Origin: Ulota crispa
Lineage: Eukaryota > Streptophyta > Bryopsida > Orthotrichales > Orthotrichaceae
Assembly (NCBI GenBank): GCA_963920765.1
Contig: OY987248.1
Coordinates: 15,038,539 to 15,102,538, forward strand
Direction: 5' to 3'
DNA: 64,000 nucleotides
Of the stretch, positions 24,527 through 35,781 are shown piece by piece. Below the pieces are notes generated by a model. That model ran no database searches, had not been told where the DNA came from, and worked only from the letters and a program-made list of their open reading frames with translations. Each line of letters opens with the position of its first letter. Within the stretch, counting starts at the first letter, position 1. The position numbers and the translations under genes are program-made.

Positions 24527-25860
24527 GTTCCTAAAATGGTGCATGCACAAGTACAATTTTTGAACATAGAAAAATGTGACCCATTTAAGAACATTTGTGC
24601 ATTGTTTTTGTGACCCTTACATGGTCCATTCAAAATGCCCGCTCCTAATTAGAGCCTCCTCCTACCTTAGCTGCCAAGTCTTCCCAAACGTTGGTTGGAA
24701 GTTGGAAATGTGGACCAGCAACGGAAAACCCAAGACAACCCCCTACATGGTTAGCAAAACTTGCAGCAACTCTAAATTGTCTCAAATCAATCTAGAGGCC
24801 TAATTTAGACTAGTGACTGGCTAAAAAATTCTTGAACACAATTGGTTGAAATTTAGGTTTCAAACTGCAAGTTTGTTTGGTACTTTTACATCCATCTTCA
24901 ATTCTTCACCAACCAATAAAGCCAAGTCAACAACCAAGATAACAAAAATTTTGGGCTTGCTCCAAGGGTGGTACCATACTTGCTCGTCAAAGGCACACTC
25001 TTGAATGACACAGGGTTACACAAAAACTTTTCCAGCAGCCCAACCATAGGCTGGGGTGCCAATTTTGCCACTTCGTCTGGCTAGTAGGCTGAACCGGGCC
25101 CAAATCTCACTTCATGGAGCTTGAGAAGCGCCGATCAATGAGTGAGAGTCGAAGAGTCCAAGAGCGAGCGACAGCCATGGATCGCCGTTTCGGAACCACC
25201 GACCTCCTGAATCTACGCCGGACATGACTGACGGACGGTCAACCCCACGACCGATCGACCGACCGACCTCGTCCATGAAAGCCTTCCTTCAAAGGAACTG
25301 CCAAATGCCAATGCGATGCTGTTACCACAATGCGGCCAACTCTGAAGTCCGCCGAATGGGCAGAGTTGACATGAAAGACGACGACGAATTAGACGGCGAC
25401 AAGGCTCGGTGTACTGCACAGAGTGGAAAATTTTCAGTTATTTGGCCCATAGCAAATTAAAGTAATAATTTGTCACCTACTATGGAGTTGAGCAGTTTTA
25501 TCCTCTTCCGTATCTTGAGACAAAATCAGGAGTTCAAGACCTTTGATACCGAGGCCTCACAGGCCAAAACAGTTTGTTTGAAACTGATGAGAAGTAAATT
25601 TGTTATTTCGGAAAATTGGGGCTGGATAGTCACTTTTTTCATATATTACTTTTAGTTTTACTAAAGATAACCTCTCCACCGTGAGGTTGGAGACAATATT
25701 TTGTGCGCACTTAAGGTAGAAGGCTCTAATTCAAAGCAATCATTTTGAGTGGACCATGTAGGGGTTACAAAAACAATGAATAGAGGTTCTTAAATGGGTC
25801 ACATATTTTATGTTCAAAAATTGTACTTATGCATGCATCATTTTAGGAATTTAAGAGAGT
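24527..25860. other. Inverted element halves flanking a GC-rich unique core
   Basis: 24527-24668 ends in CTCCTCCTACCTTAG. 25707-25860 starts TTAAGGTAGAAGGCTCTAAT and is its diverged reverse complement (shared GGACCATGTA..GG.GTTAC). These are AGGTAG-family halves with their tips facing inward. The core between them (about 24670-25700) is GC-rich at 25080-25430, contains a short frame starting at 25177 (MDRRFGTTDLLNLRRT), and looks like host rather than MITE sequence. I recognise no gene in it. Confidence 0.45.
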
Positions 25861-26946
25861 GATATGAGCCACTATTGAGTGTGCTTATTGGTCAAATTAT
25901 GTTCAGATTTTTTTTAGTAAAATATATATATATGTCATATTTAAATAAATGAAAACATGTTCTCTATCATGATTTGAGTATTAGAATATATATGAAATGG
26001 GTGCTTGCACGCTTTAAGAGCCTTATTGGAGCATTCTTGGCTTTGTAGTGGTTGCTTTTAGGACTCATGTGTTCCACTTACAAGCCGCCTTTGCATCATG
26101 AATGCTACAACCTATGATCAAGAATAGCTACCCTATGCACTTTTGCTATGATAAATTGTAGTTAATTCATACTAACTCATAAATTTTCAAACAAAATGGC
26201 CACATTGTCTCTTCTTTGACTTTCTACCAAAAATATGTCCATCTTACCAAGTTGCCCTCATTTTTCCACAAAAGTGCACAAACCCTTAGCTGCTCAATTT
26301 ACGAGCCCCCTACCTTAAAATCGTCAATTTGGAATAGACCAAAAAGCAAAGCATATATATTCAAACAATCTACTTTTACACAAAGATGTAAATGCCACCA
26401 TTAGGAAAAATATGGGGGTCCATAAGGCCTTTATAAACAAATTTGGCCCTCCATATGTTTTGTTCCCGATGTGGGGAACCAGCCCCTATAAAAGGCTAGA
26501 AAAAATTAATTAAAAAAATCCGAAAAAATCAAAGAAAAAAAAATCTTAGAAAAAATAAGAAACTTTTTTGATTTTTTTAATAAAAAAGTTCAAAAAAGCT
26601 GAGGTGGCATCAATGATGCCAACTCAACCTGAGCATGATTTTATTGGGAACCGAGTTCCCATGGCTAGGAACCCCCCAAACTCAGGGCCTTATTGAGGCC
26701 CCATATTTTTCCTAATGCACTTTTTTTTTTCCAAAACAAGGTTTTGAAACATTGGTTAGTTATATTTTGGTGTTCCATGGCCTTGAGAAACGACATGTAA
26801 ATTCAAAACACCAAGGCCTAGATTCAATCTCCTGATGATAAATAACTAAATAGCTTACATTTCCTTGCAAGTGAAAAGTATGAGCATTTCCATCTGGGCC
26901 CACTAACATATCTATGTACTAAACCAAGCCCTAAGACAACTGTTAC
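25861..26946. other. AT-rich stretch without recognised gene
   Basis: No protein-like frame. A short inverted pair (AAAATATGGGGGTCCATAAGG at 26406, CCTTATTGAGGCCCCATATT at 26690) brackets about 300 bp and may be a degraded MITE with ends reading roughly TTAGGAAAAATATGGGG (26401-26706). Confidence 0.35.
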
Positions 26947-26947
26947 A

Positions 26948-27519
26948 AACACCATATTCATTATAATGAGAGTTTTCCAGTGAATTGAGAGTAATTTAAA
27001 GGAAATACAACCTGAAATTAAAAAGTTTTAGGGGAATTAGACTAAAGGATTTTGGTCAATTAAGCTAAATTGACACAAAACCTTTCAAATTTGACCTGAA
27101 ATTGAAAGGTTTTATGTCAGTTCAGCTCAATTTGAGCTTAAAATTCTCATTTTAATGTTTATTTTTAGAGGTCCCCATTCTCTCATTAAGGTAGGAGCAC
27201 CCATAAGAGTCAAACTAAGAGTTTTCAACGTGATGAGTATCGCTAAATAGCTAGCAAATTATAAGATCTTATTAGGAACAGAAAAATATTGAGTTTGCAC
27301 TTTTGAATGTATTATTTGGATATTGTGAGAATAAATTGTGGATTTTTAAAGAGCAAACTACCATTGCACCCATAACCACTTTCAAGATTTCATGTTCACA
27401 TGTTGTACATCCTTGTAATTACATCTATTCATTTCCACAAATTTTCAAGATTTCAGAAGTGACGGTTATGGGGACAGTGGTGCTTATGGGTGTACCTACC
27501 TTATAATGAATATGGTGTT
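26948..27519. mobile_element. AACACCATATTC-ended MITE with nested AGGTAG-ended MITE
   Basis: The left end AACACCATATTCATTATAAT and right end ATTATAATGAATATGGTGTT (the latter split by the nested element at 27189-27501) are exact inverted repeats. The left arm preserves the unbroken site TCATTATAATG. I see no convincing target duplication for the outer element. Confidence 0.75.
27189..27501. mobile_element. AGGTAG-ended MITE, 313 bp, TSD TA, nested
   Basis: The ends AGGTAGGAGCACCCATAA and its partner ending ACCTACCT sit in the right arm of the 26948-27519 element. Comparison with that element's left arm gives a duplication of TA (possibly TTA). Confidence 0.8.
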
Positions 27520-27960
27520 CAATGGGGTTAAGGTAAACAGACCCATACCCAACCATTTAAGGGTTTGGGGTACCTCAAGGTCTTAAAAATTTAGGACAAA
27601 ATCCATACGGTTAGTCTTTCAACAAGCTATCATGGAACATCACTTTTGTGAAAAATGTATTGTTAAATATTTTATATTAATGGGCAAAGTTGCAACGCAT
27701 AGGCTCTCTAAAAGCAACTGTCAACTAACCTTGAAACTGCTTGGATGTGTTCTTATAATGGCACTTCACGGTCCCAATCCCAAGCCTTCCAAAGCACCTT
27801 AGCAATTGACATTTGGCAAAAATCCCTTGTGCAAGCAGCGTGCATTGCTCCACTTTGGGTTCATTAATGGATGGTAAAACCTTCAAATCTAGGGTGCGGA
27901 ATTGAGTGCTACTTGGAAATGATTGTGTCAATTGTTTTTATTTTTATTTTTATCAATTAA

Positions 27961-28320
27961 CCTTTCAACACCGGGTTTGTCACCATGACTAGCCCTGCTA
28001 CAATCCTCTCTACACTGACAAGAAGTGCCCACCTTGTCGGATTGTTTCTTAAAGTTGCAAAAGTCAACAGTGCATGGTGCCCTCATGAAAATGGCAAGAA
28101 GGGCAGCATGGGACCTAACACTCTGTCTTTGAAACTTCTCACAATTTAGATCACATAAAAATATGAGTGTATTTTGTGAGGTTTTTTTTTACCATCCATG
28201 GTGGCCCATGTGTGTATGGTCACTTTTGAAAAAAATCAAACAAAAACAACTTTTTCTTTGGGCTGCATAGTGTTCGTTTGAGGCTGGTGGACAAAAGACG
28301 TCAGCCTTGGCATTTAAGGG
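27961..28320. mobile_element. Short TTAA-target element, 360 bp
   Basis: The ends CCTTTCAACACC and GGCATTTAAGGG are only loosely inverted but are flanked by TTAA at 27957-27960 and 28321-28324. It directly abuts the next element. Confidence 0.5.
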
Positions 28321-28324
28321 TTAA

Positions 28325-29541
28325 GGGCATCCTTAGTCCAGAGCCGGCATTGGGCTTGATTAATGACAATTAGCAACCTTCATCGCATGACCTCGTCTAA
28401 AGCGGCAACACACCAGCTCCACCGATCCAACGTGCACACATGTAGCAAGACTATAAACGTCATTTCTGTCAGACTTTTGTGAGGTGTTTTTGACACAATC
28501 TCTATTTCCGGCATGCAAATCTATTTTTGACTTGTAAAGTAGTCATGATTGCTCTAACAATAGTATAGAGATGAATTTGAAGGCCTCTCCAAGAACGCTG
28601 AATGTGACAAATGTGGCTAGGTTTTGTTGTCCCCTCCAAAATAGCGTACCACTTGCCAGATGTATTGGACCAAGTTTGGAGTTCTTCATGGTTAGAGTCA
28701 ATGTTTAAATTAGAATTTTGTGTTTGGTGCTAATTTGACAATTGCCTTTTTTTTTTGGGTGCAAACCTGGCTTCTTTCATTTAATTTTTGTGAAGTTCAC
28801 ATGCTATCATCATTTTTTAGTGTAAAAAGACATCTAAAGCAAATGATTGTGGCATGACATGTGGCAAAGAGAGGGCAAAAGTAGTCCCTTTCATTGGTGA
28901 ATTTTGGCAAATTACACTCACTATTTTCACTAGCTCTAGTGCTAATTTCAGGCTCCTAAAAAAATTGTTTTCTAGAGATTTGTAGCCTCAAACAAAAACA
29001 CTAACCTACATGCAACATTTAGTGTAGCTTAGTTGGGTACAATTGACCAATGAAATTGACTGATTATACCAGGCCATCTTTTGTTTACGTAATTTAACCA
29101 GTACATACGTGACACGTAGTATTTATCCATCAGAGTAGTATTTTTTCATGCCTCAGTAAAATCATGGTACTTTGGAATCAAAATCAAGGTACCATATAAA
29201 CTTAAATTTGTGTGTGGATTGTGGACCCACTTGAGAAGCTTTTATGATTTGGTACTGTAATTGATGGTCATGCTGGTACAATTACCACATACAAAGAAAA
29301 TGATACATTTGTTATGCTTTGTCACTAATGAATGGTGATAGTGCTACTTGGCAACATGTTCATATCTTTTAATGATACATAGAAAATTTTGGCAAAACAT
29401 TTTCATTGAAAACCCTACCTCTAGCGTAAATATAAGGTGTCTCTAAAATAATTTTGCTTCCTGGCTACATTTTGCCCCAAACAAAAACACTAGTTAGAGT
29501 ACCAAAGGACGGGTGTTAACCCAGCCGGATTGAGGATGCTC
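28325..29541. mobile_element. GRGCATC-ended element (PIF/Harbinger-like), 1.2 kb, TSD TAA
   Basis: The left end GGGCATCCTTAGTCCAGAG and the right end, whose complement is GAGCATCCTCAATCCGG, are flanked by TAA at 28322-28324 and 29542-29544. The interior has no frame resembling a transposase. Confidence 0.65.
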
Positions 29542-29544
29542 TAA

Positions 29545-30066
29545 GGGCTTCATCAATAGAGCACGGGCATTTGAGCAGGCCCTGGGACGGCAAAAACATT
29601 GCTATTTTTTGACTAGTGTATAATTAGAAAATGAGATTACTATCATTGGAAGCGTATACAAAAATTCGTCAAGTAAATAAAATGACATATGGTATTGGAA
29701 ATTGGACTGACAAACTAGAGCCCATTGAAAAAATAACTAAAGGACAAACAACACGGCAAACCATGCCTCATAAAGAAAAATTAGATAATGGCACTCCAAA
29801 TTTTCAAAATTTGGAGTGCCACTATCTAATTATTTTTTATGAGGCATAATTTACCATATTGTCTGTCCTTTAGCTATTTTTTCAATGGGCTCTAGTTTGT
29901 CAGTCCAATTTCCAATACCATATGTCATTTTATTTACTTGACGAATTTTTGTATATGCTTCCAATGATAGTAATCTCATTTTTTAATTATACATTAGTCA
30001 AAAAATAGCAATGTTTTTGCCGTCCCAGGGCCCGCTCAAATGCCCGTGCTCTATTGATGATGCTCT
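29545..30066. mobile_element. Palindromic MITE, 522 bp, TSD TAA
   Basis: The arms are near-perfect inverted repeats centred at about 29802 (CCAAATTTTCAAAATTTGG). The ends are GGGCTTCATCAATAGAGC and GCTCTATTGATGATGCTC. The left TAA is shared with the preceding element; the right TAA is 30067-30069. It is the same family as 47158-47677 (520 bp). The frames inside are not genes. Confidence 0.88.
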
Positions 30067-30069
30067 AAG

Positions 30070-30628
30070 GACCCCACGAGCAAGACACTGGAAGCCAATG
30101 CTGAAACTGCCGAAACGTGGAACCTCGACTAGACTGCACCGTAATTTTTTAAAGCCTATTCGGTGGCCGCGCGACACGCACCTCAGAATGCAAGCAGGAA
30201 CGGAAAAAATGCATAGAACCATCCATGTGTGCACGTGCTTCCATAACATCTACTAATATTAAAAAATAATATCATTCAAAATTTGGCGGAAATGGTGTTT
30301 GTTATAGAGCGGTGTAACGATTTCCTTCATTATTTAACTTACATTTTATTAAGTGTTAAATGAGGAGCCAGTGCCAAACTGAGAGGTAAGATTTTGGCGA
30401 GAAGTCGCCAATAATAAAAAAAATCGGTGCAGTTATGGACTGGTGATGGTTCTATGAAAAGGAGACTCCAGAATAGACGTGGAATTGGTGATATTGGCGT
30501 AGACTGGATTATCTGGTGCCGCGTGATTGTGCGCGTGGTTGCCTCATTCGCAGCGAGCTTCGGTGGATGCATGGGCACGGAGAATCAACCGCCATTGCAA
30601 GGTACCGCAGCCTTACAACTGTTTTTGT
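30070..30628. other. Intervening GC-richer sequence, no recognised gene
   Basis: Mixed-composition DNA. Frames on both strands (29998-30256 and 30427-30687) have no recognisable similarity and run into neighbouring repeats. Confidence 0.35.
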
Positions 30629-30810
30629 TCACCCTGTTTCCCCATTCAAAAACCTTCACATTCTATAGAGTAAAATTAGTATTGTAGTATCTTGTATCAC
30701 TAGTTTTTAATTCTTACTCAATTCCAATCAAGCATACATGATTTTGAGTTTCAAAAAACTAAAATCCTATTTTTAGGGGATTATTTTACATAAAATTCAT
30801 GGTTTTACAT

Positions 30811-31444
30811 GGCTGGGGTTAGATGGCATGTTGTTTTGGCTTGGGCCCGCACCTGACACTTTGTCTAGTTCACTACCCAAACCATCCTCTTGAATCGTGC
30901 ATACAATTTGAGAACTACGCGCCTAAACTTTGGCCCTGCATTCAATTTTTGAAACTTGTATTTGAGCCCCTGCACTTGGTGTTGTGCTCCCTGGAACTTG
31001 ATTTGTAGCTGGTTCCTTCAGTAATGTGCTCATGAACTAGTTACTAACCAAGTTCCAAAGAGCACAATAGCAAGTGAGGGGCTTAAACATAAGTTTTGAT
31101 AACCAAACGCAGGGCCAAGGTTCAAGCATGCGGTTCTCATATTGCATGCACGATTTGAGAGGATGGTTCAAGCAAGGGACTGGGCAGGGTGTCAGGTGTG
31201 GGCCCCAGCCAAAACAGCATGCCATCCACTAGAAGGAAAACAATGATAAACAACTACCACAAATCATAACGACTAGGTCACTAGAATTGCCTTACAACTG
31301 CACAAACAATTGCACGACTAGATTGTAGTTGTGCAAATGTTGTGCAATTGTTTGTGCAATTGCAAGGCAGTTCTGGTGACCTAGTCGTTGTGATTTGTGG
31401 CAGTTGTTTATCCTTGTTTTCCTTCTAGTGATTTAACCCCAACC
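30811..31444. mobile_element. Mutator-like MITE with 9-bp target duplication, nested
   Basis: The ends GGCTGGGGTTAGATGGCATG and, in complement, GGTTGGGGTTA then GATGGCATG are inverted. The flanks GTTTTACAT (30802-30810) and GTTATACAT (31445-31453) match in 8 of 9 bases. The empty site is present in the other arm of the host foldback. A 9-bp duplication suggests the Mutator superfamily. It is itself interrupted by 31227-31430. Confidence 0.75.
31227..31430. mobile_element. CACTA-ended 204-bp palindromic MITE, innermost insertion
   Basis: The ends CACTAGAAGGAAAAC and GTTTTCCTTCTAGTG enclose inverted arms centred near 31320. The flanks ATC (31224-31226) and ATT (31431-31433) fit a 3-bp duplication with one change, as expected for CACTA elements. 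The left end of the host element (AGATGGCATG) shows the unbroken site. Confidence 0.78.
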
Positions 31445-32159
31445 GTTATACATGATAATTGATTAAAGAAAATTGGTGATGAGTTTTTGAGATTTGATTG
31501 CATGGATGTGTAGGAAATGCCCATACGCACGTCTTTCCTTCAAACAAGCATCTCCAAAAACAATTTCAATTCCTTCTATGTAGATTTTAATGTTGGGATG
31601 TTTACAACCAAATCTTATAAATGAGCTATCCTTTATGGTAATAAAATTTGTCTATTTGACGTATTCAACATGATTAGGTTTGAATCTTTGAACTTCATAA
31701 TATGGTTAATTTGCCAAGAGCTAGTTAAAATTTTACAAATTTTTATCTTGCAATATCTAGTCATAAACACCTCAACATGAAAGTCTACATAGAAGGAATT
31801 GTAATTTTTTTTGGAGATGATTGTTAGAAATAAAGACATGCGTACGGGTATTTCCTACACATCCATGCAATCAAATCTCAAAAACTCATCACCAATTTTC
31901 TTAAATCAATCATCATGTAAAACCATGAATTTTATGTAAAATAATTCACTAAAAATAGGATTTTGGTTTTTTGAAACTCAAATCATGTATGCTTGATTGG
32001 AATTGAGTAAGAATTAAAAAGTAGTGATACAAGATACTAAAATTCTAATTTTACTCTATAGAATGTGAAGATTTTTGAATGGTGAAACATGGTGAATGAA
32101 AACAGTTGGAAGGCTACGATACAATATTCCACCTAGGATCAATGTGGGTAAAGAGTTAA

Positions 32160-32557
32160 GGGCATCTCCACCGATGGCTCAAGCACATTCAAAGTGGATG
32201 AAAAGTGTTGAGGTCCCTCTCAAAACCCTCTCAAGACACTTTGTCTTACCATGTCTAGCAAGGGCAGTTCAAGACATTATACATTGTAAGTTTAGTGAGC
32301 TTTATTCTCTACTTCAGAAATGGTCAACTGATTCTTTGTAGGGCGTGTTGGAAGGCAAGGCCGCCTTTTTGAAGAGCATGGATGGAGATCAAGGGGCTTG
32401 AGGGCTGGCCAAAACATATGAAAAACTTTGAAAGAGCCCAGACCAATGGAGATGCATCTAAGATATGGTCAAACAAAGTGTCTTGAGAGGGTTTTGAGAG
32501 GAAGCTCAACACTTTTCATGCACTTTGAGCGTGTTTGAGTCACTAGTGCAGATGCCC
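32160..32557. mobile_element. GRGCATC-ended MITE, 398 bp, TSD TAA
   Basis: Long inverted arms of about 100 bp carry GGGCATCTCCACCGATGG outside and CTCTCAAAACCCTCTCAAG inside. They are flanked by TAA at 32157-32159 and 32558-32560. The frames inside are shadows of the palindrome. Confidence 0.85.
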
Positions 32558-32559
32558 TA

Positions 32560-32868
32560 AGGTAGGAGCACCCATAAACATCAAACTAAGGGTTTTGAAC
32601 ATGATGACTATTAACAAACAACTAGCAAATTATATGATCCTATTAGGAACAAAAAAAAAAGCTTGCACTTTCAAATGTATTATTTGGATACTGTGAGAAT
32701 AAGTTATGAATTTTTAAGAGCAAACTACCATTGCACCCATAACCACTTTTAAGAATCATGTTCACATGTTATATATTATTGCCATTACATCTATTCACTT
32801 CCACATATCTTTCAAAATTTTAGAAGTGACGGTTATGGGGACACTGACGCTTATGTGTGCTCCTACCT
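32560..32868. mobile_element. AGGTAG-ended MITE, 309 bp, abutting the previous element
   Basis: The ends AGGTAGGAGCACCCATAA and its partner ending CTCCTACCT are flanked by TA. The left target overlaps the TAA of the preceding MITE. The interior matches 27189-27501 closely. Confidence 0.8.
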
Positions 32869-32869
32869 T

Positions 32870-33870
32870 AATAGGGTGGTCAATGCAGCTCTGTAAAATG
32901 TCTGTACTAGCAAAACGGGCAAAAAATCTTTAGAAAATAATCTCTTCTATTGTATAGGGCAATGCTCTCGAAAGAGCGTAAACTAATGTTGGGAAATGAA
33001 TGAACTTGTGCATGACGCATCCATAACCCTCAATCACAGAAGTTTTCTTGCGTGAATCTCTTTAAACTTTGAATGTCCGCGGTGTAAATGAACAAGAGAT
33101 TTCCTTGCAATGATTCACCTGGAGCTCACACGAGTATCTCTAGTGGCACATCAAATTGCTCCCATAGCTTCCAGAATGCTAATGGGAAGAAAGAAGAGTG
33201 CTTGCATATAGTGCGCACACATGTTCATGGGACCAAGGTGGAAAAACTTAGCTCGTTTTTACAAACAAAAGACAAAAGTAAGAATTTACCCTATTTTGTA
33301 ATACAGTAGGTTGTGAGCAGATTCAGCATAAAATAATTCCCCAAAATTTTGCCTAATTATTCTATAAATTTTTCTTCAAAAATGTCCAATGTCAAATAAA
33401 TCAAGTATTTAAAATGCCAAATATTATAAACGTCATTAAGCTTAACTAACAATGCAAGGTCAAGGTCAATTCCAAGAGGGCTCAATCTACTGCAAATTTT
33501 ATATCAAGGACTAATTTTAGAAAGTAGAAGATGCTCAAAAAAAGGCTTAATTCTACTAAAAAAATTGGTTGAATGTTAAATAATAACAACTTTTTCAAAA
33601 AGTGCCCAATCTTGTTTAATTATAAATTTTGATGCCAAATTGGTTTTTTCTTTAAAAATATTAATTTAGCATAGACCTACCAAATCTGCTCTCAACCTAT
33701 AGTAGTTTAGTTTTATCTCTTTCCACCATGCTAAGTTGAATCAATGACTCTATTTTTAAATGTAGATTATACATTCCCAAATTCAATCTGCTCATGGTAA
33801 ATTTCTAAACTTGGCACATTTTCAAAACCTTAGCTCTTCCATCTTGGTTCCACAAGATGTATATGTGGTA
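32870..33870. other. Intervening sequence without recognised gene
   Basis: AT-rich. The frame at 33088-33309 has no recognisable similarity. An inverted pair (AAAAATTGGTTGAATG type) is too diverged to define an element. Confidence 0.35.
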
Positions 33871-33873
33871 TAA

Positions 33874-34241
33874 GAGCAGCTCCACCCCTTTCTTGCAACA
33901 ATAAATGTGACCAAAGATTTGGAGAGCAACAAAGCAGGTCAATTACTGTAGCAGCTCTAAAATTTCCGAACCATTCTCATTGCACTTATGCTAACCTTGC
34001 TCTTGCCAAAACCTTCAAACTTCTTCTCTTTAGCACCTTTCAATTATAATTAGAGATTCAAGTCCTTTAGTGAGCTCTTACATGAATGCTAAAGACTTGC
34101 ACAATGGCGTGATCAAAAGTTTGTAGCGTCTATCCGTGTTCTTTAGAAATGGGTAGCAGCTATGCAGTGGAGGCCTAAACTCAAGGTCCTCCTGCCAAGG
34201 CTCAGATTAAGCGTGGCTTTCCATATGCGGTGGCGATGCTC
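33874..34241. mobile_element. GRGCATC-type element, 368 bp, TSD TAA
   Basis: The left end GAGCAGCTCCACCCC and the right end (complement GAGCATCGCCACCGC) are flanked by TAA (33871-33873 and 34242-34244). The inverted repeats are short and imperfect. Confidence 0.5.
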
Positions 34242-34244
34242 TAA

Positions 34245-34725
34245 GGGCATCTACAATGCACTAAGCAAATAGTCTCAGTAATGAAGTCCAATCTTTTAAT
34301 AGACGGTAAATTCTATCATAATTGATTTTTATAATTTTGAAGGGCATTCAAAACAATGTTGCAAAAACGTAAAATAATTTGGGTTTGAACATTGACTAAT
34401 TTAGATACATCCCATCAAATGTTTGCTTAGCTTCCAAAAAATTTAGAGATCTCTCCAAATTAAACCTAAAAAAGGAAAATTCAACCAAGGAAACTTTCTT
34501 CTTTTTTGGATTTGATTTGAAGAGACCTCTAAAATTTTGAAAGCTAGTTAACATTAAATGAAATGTATCTAAATTAATCAATGTCCAAACCCAAATTATA
34601 TTAAGTTTTTGCAATAAAGTTTTTAATGCCCTTCAAATCATAAAAAATTGTGATAAAAATTACTGTCTATCAAAAAAAACCAGATTTCATTACCAAGACT
34701 ATTGCCGGGTTCATTGCAGATGCTC
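34245..34725. mobile_element. GRGCATC-ended MITE, 481 bp, TSD TAA, abutting
   Basis: The ends GGGCATCTACAATGC and GCAGATGCTC are flanked by TAA at 34242-34244 (shared with the previous element) and 34726-34728. Long inverted arms include TAATTTAGATACAT and ATGTATCTAAATTA. A 138-residue frame starting at 34650 begins inside it and is not supported as a gene. Confidence 0.75.
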
Positions 34726-35781
34726 TAACGGGCCTACATGCTATCTCTTTAGATGAAGACCAACTGGATTGTTTTTTAAACACGAAAAGAAAGAGAAATA
34801 AAACCCAAAAAAGAACAAATCAACAACCACGTGTACGTCAGAATCAGCTATTAATGCTGAAGTCTACCTTGAGGGGAGTGAACCTTGTGGAGTTCCATGC
34901 ATGTGATGGGGGCCATGCCGCCATGGGGCTTGCAAAAATAGCGAGCAACAAAGCATCAAAGCTCGGAGCTGAGTGCCGAAATGTGAAAAAAGTAAATCTC
35001 TCTCTTCAAAGTATTAGTTTGACTCTACATACAGGCGCTCTTTGCTTGGCCGCGGAAATCCAGTAACCGCTTGCGTTAATTGGAAAGATCCACTCACACA
35101 ACATGGGTTTTCAGTTTTCCCTTGACTTTATGAATATTTTTGGGTGGGATGTTGGATTTCGTGCCTGGAGGAAGTAAAAGCATGGCCACAGTAGTGGGTG
35201 TCAAACCTCATGTTTTCTTCCCTGCAGCTATACATAAGTTTATCTCAAAACTCAACCACTTTTTGAAGTTATAATTTTATGATTCACTTTTGGTGGTGTT
35301 TGATAATTGAAAGGAGTTATGACTATTCTAAAATAGAGTTACGTGACTTCTGTGACGTCATTATCCTCGTCATCAAGACTCACACTGACCAGCGTAAAGG
35401 AGTTGCGGAGAGGAAGCAACTAGGGTTATGAAGTGGTTTGTGAAGCTTCGTTTGCAAGGGTGGTAACTTTGCAGATTATGCTTCAGCCACCACCTAGTAA
35501 CTTTCAAAAAAATTTTGAATAGAGTTATCCCAAAACCTTAAATAACCAAAGGTTTGACACCCATTAGAGGCTCATGGCCCATTCTCAAGGCTGGGCCACA
35601 TAGGGCTTTGAAACTGGCAAGTTGTGGTCAGTTTGACTTTGATGCCCAGATTCTCTACTTTTGGGGACACTTTCCTCTTATAAACCTCCAGTTTAAAACG
35701 TTAGTTTCTAAAGCCCTCAAACTGGCGATTTCCACCATAGTTCTTTTTTAAGTAAAATCCTTGACTTTAATTTCATATTAA

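Larger units (their letters stand above)
30629..32096. mobile_element. Foldback element with two successive nested insertions
   Basis: The outer arms (30629-30810 continuing at 31445-31680, and about 31690-32096) are inverted copies related to the foldback at 10520-11375. The left arm is interrupted by 30811-31444, while the right arm retains the unbroken sequence around TTTTACATGATGATTGATT (complement of 31901-31919). Confidence 0.88.

Noticed and set aside
34650-35066. 138-residue plus-strand frame
   Set aside because: It begins inside a MITE and continues into unrelated DNA, with no recognisable domain.
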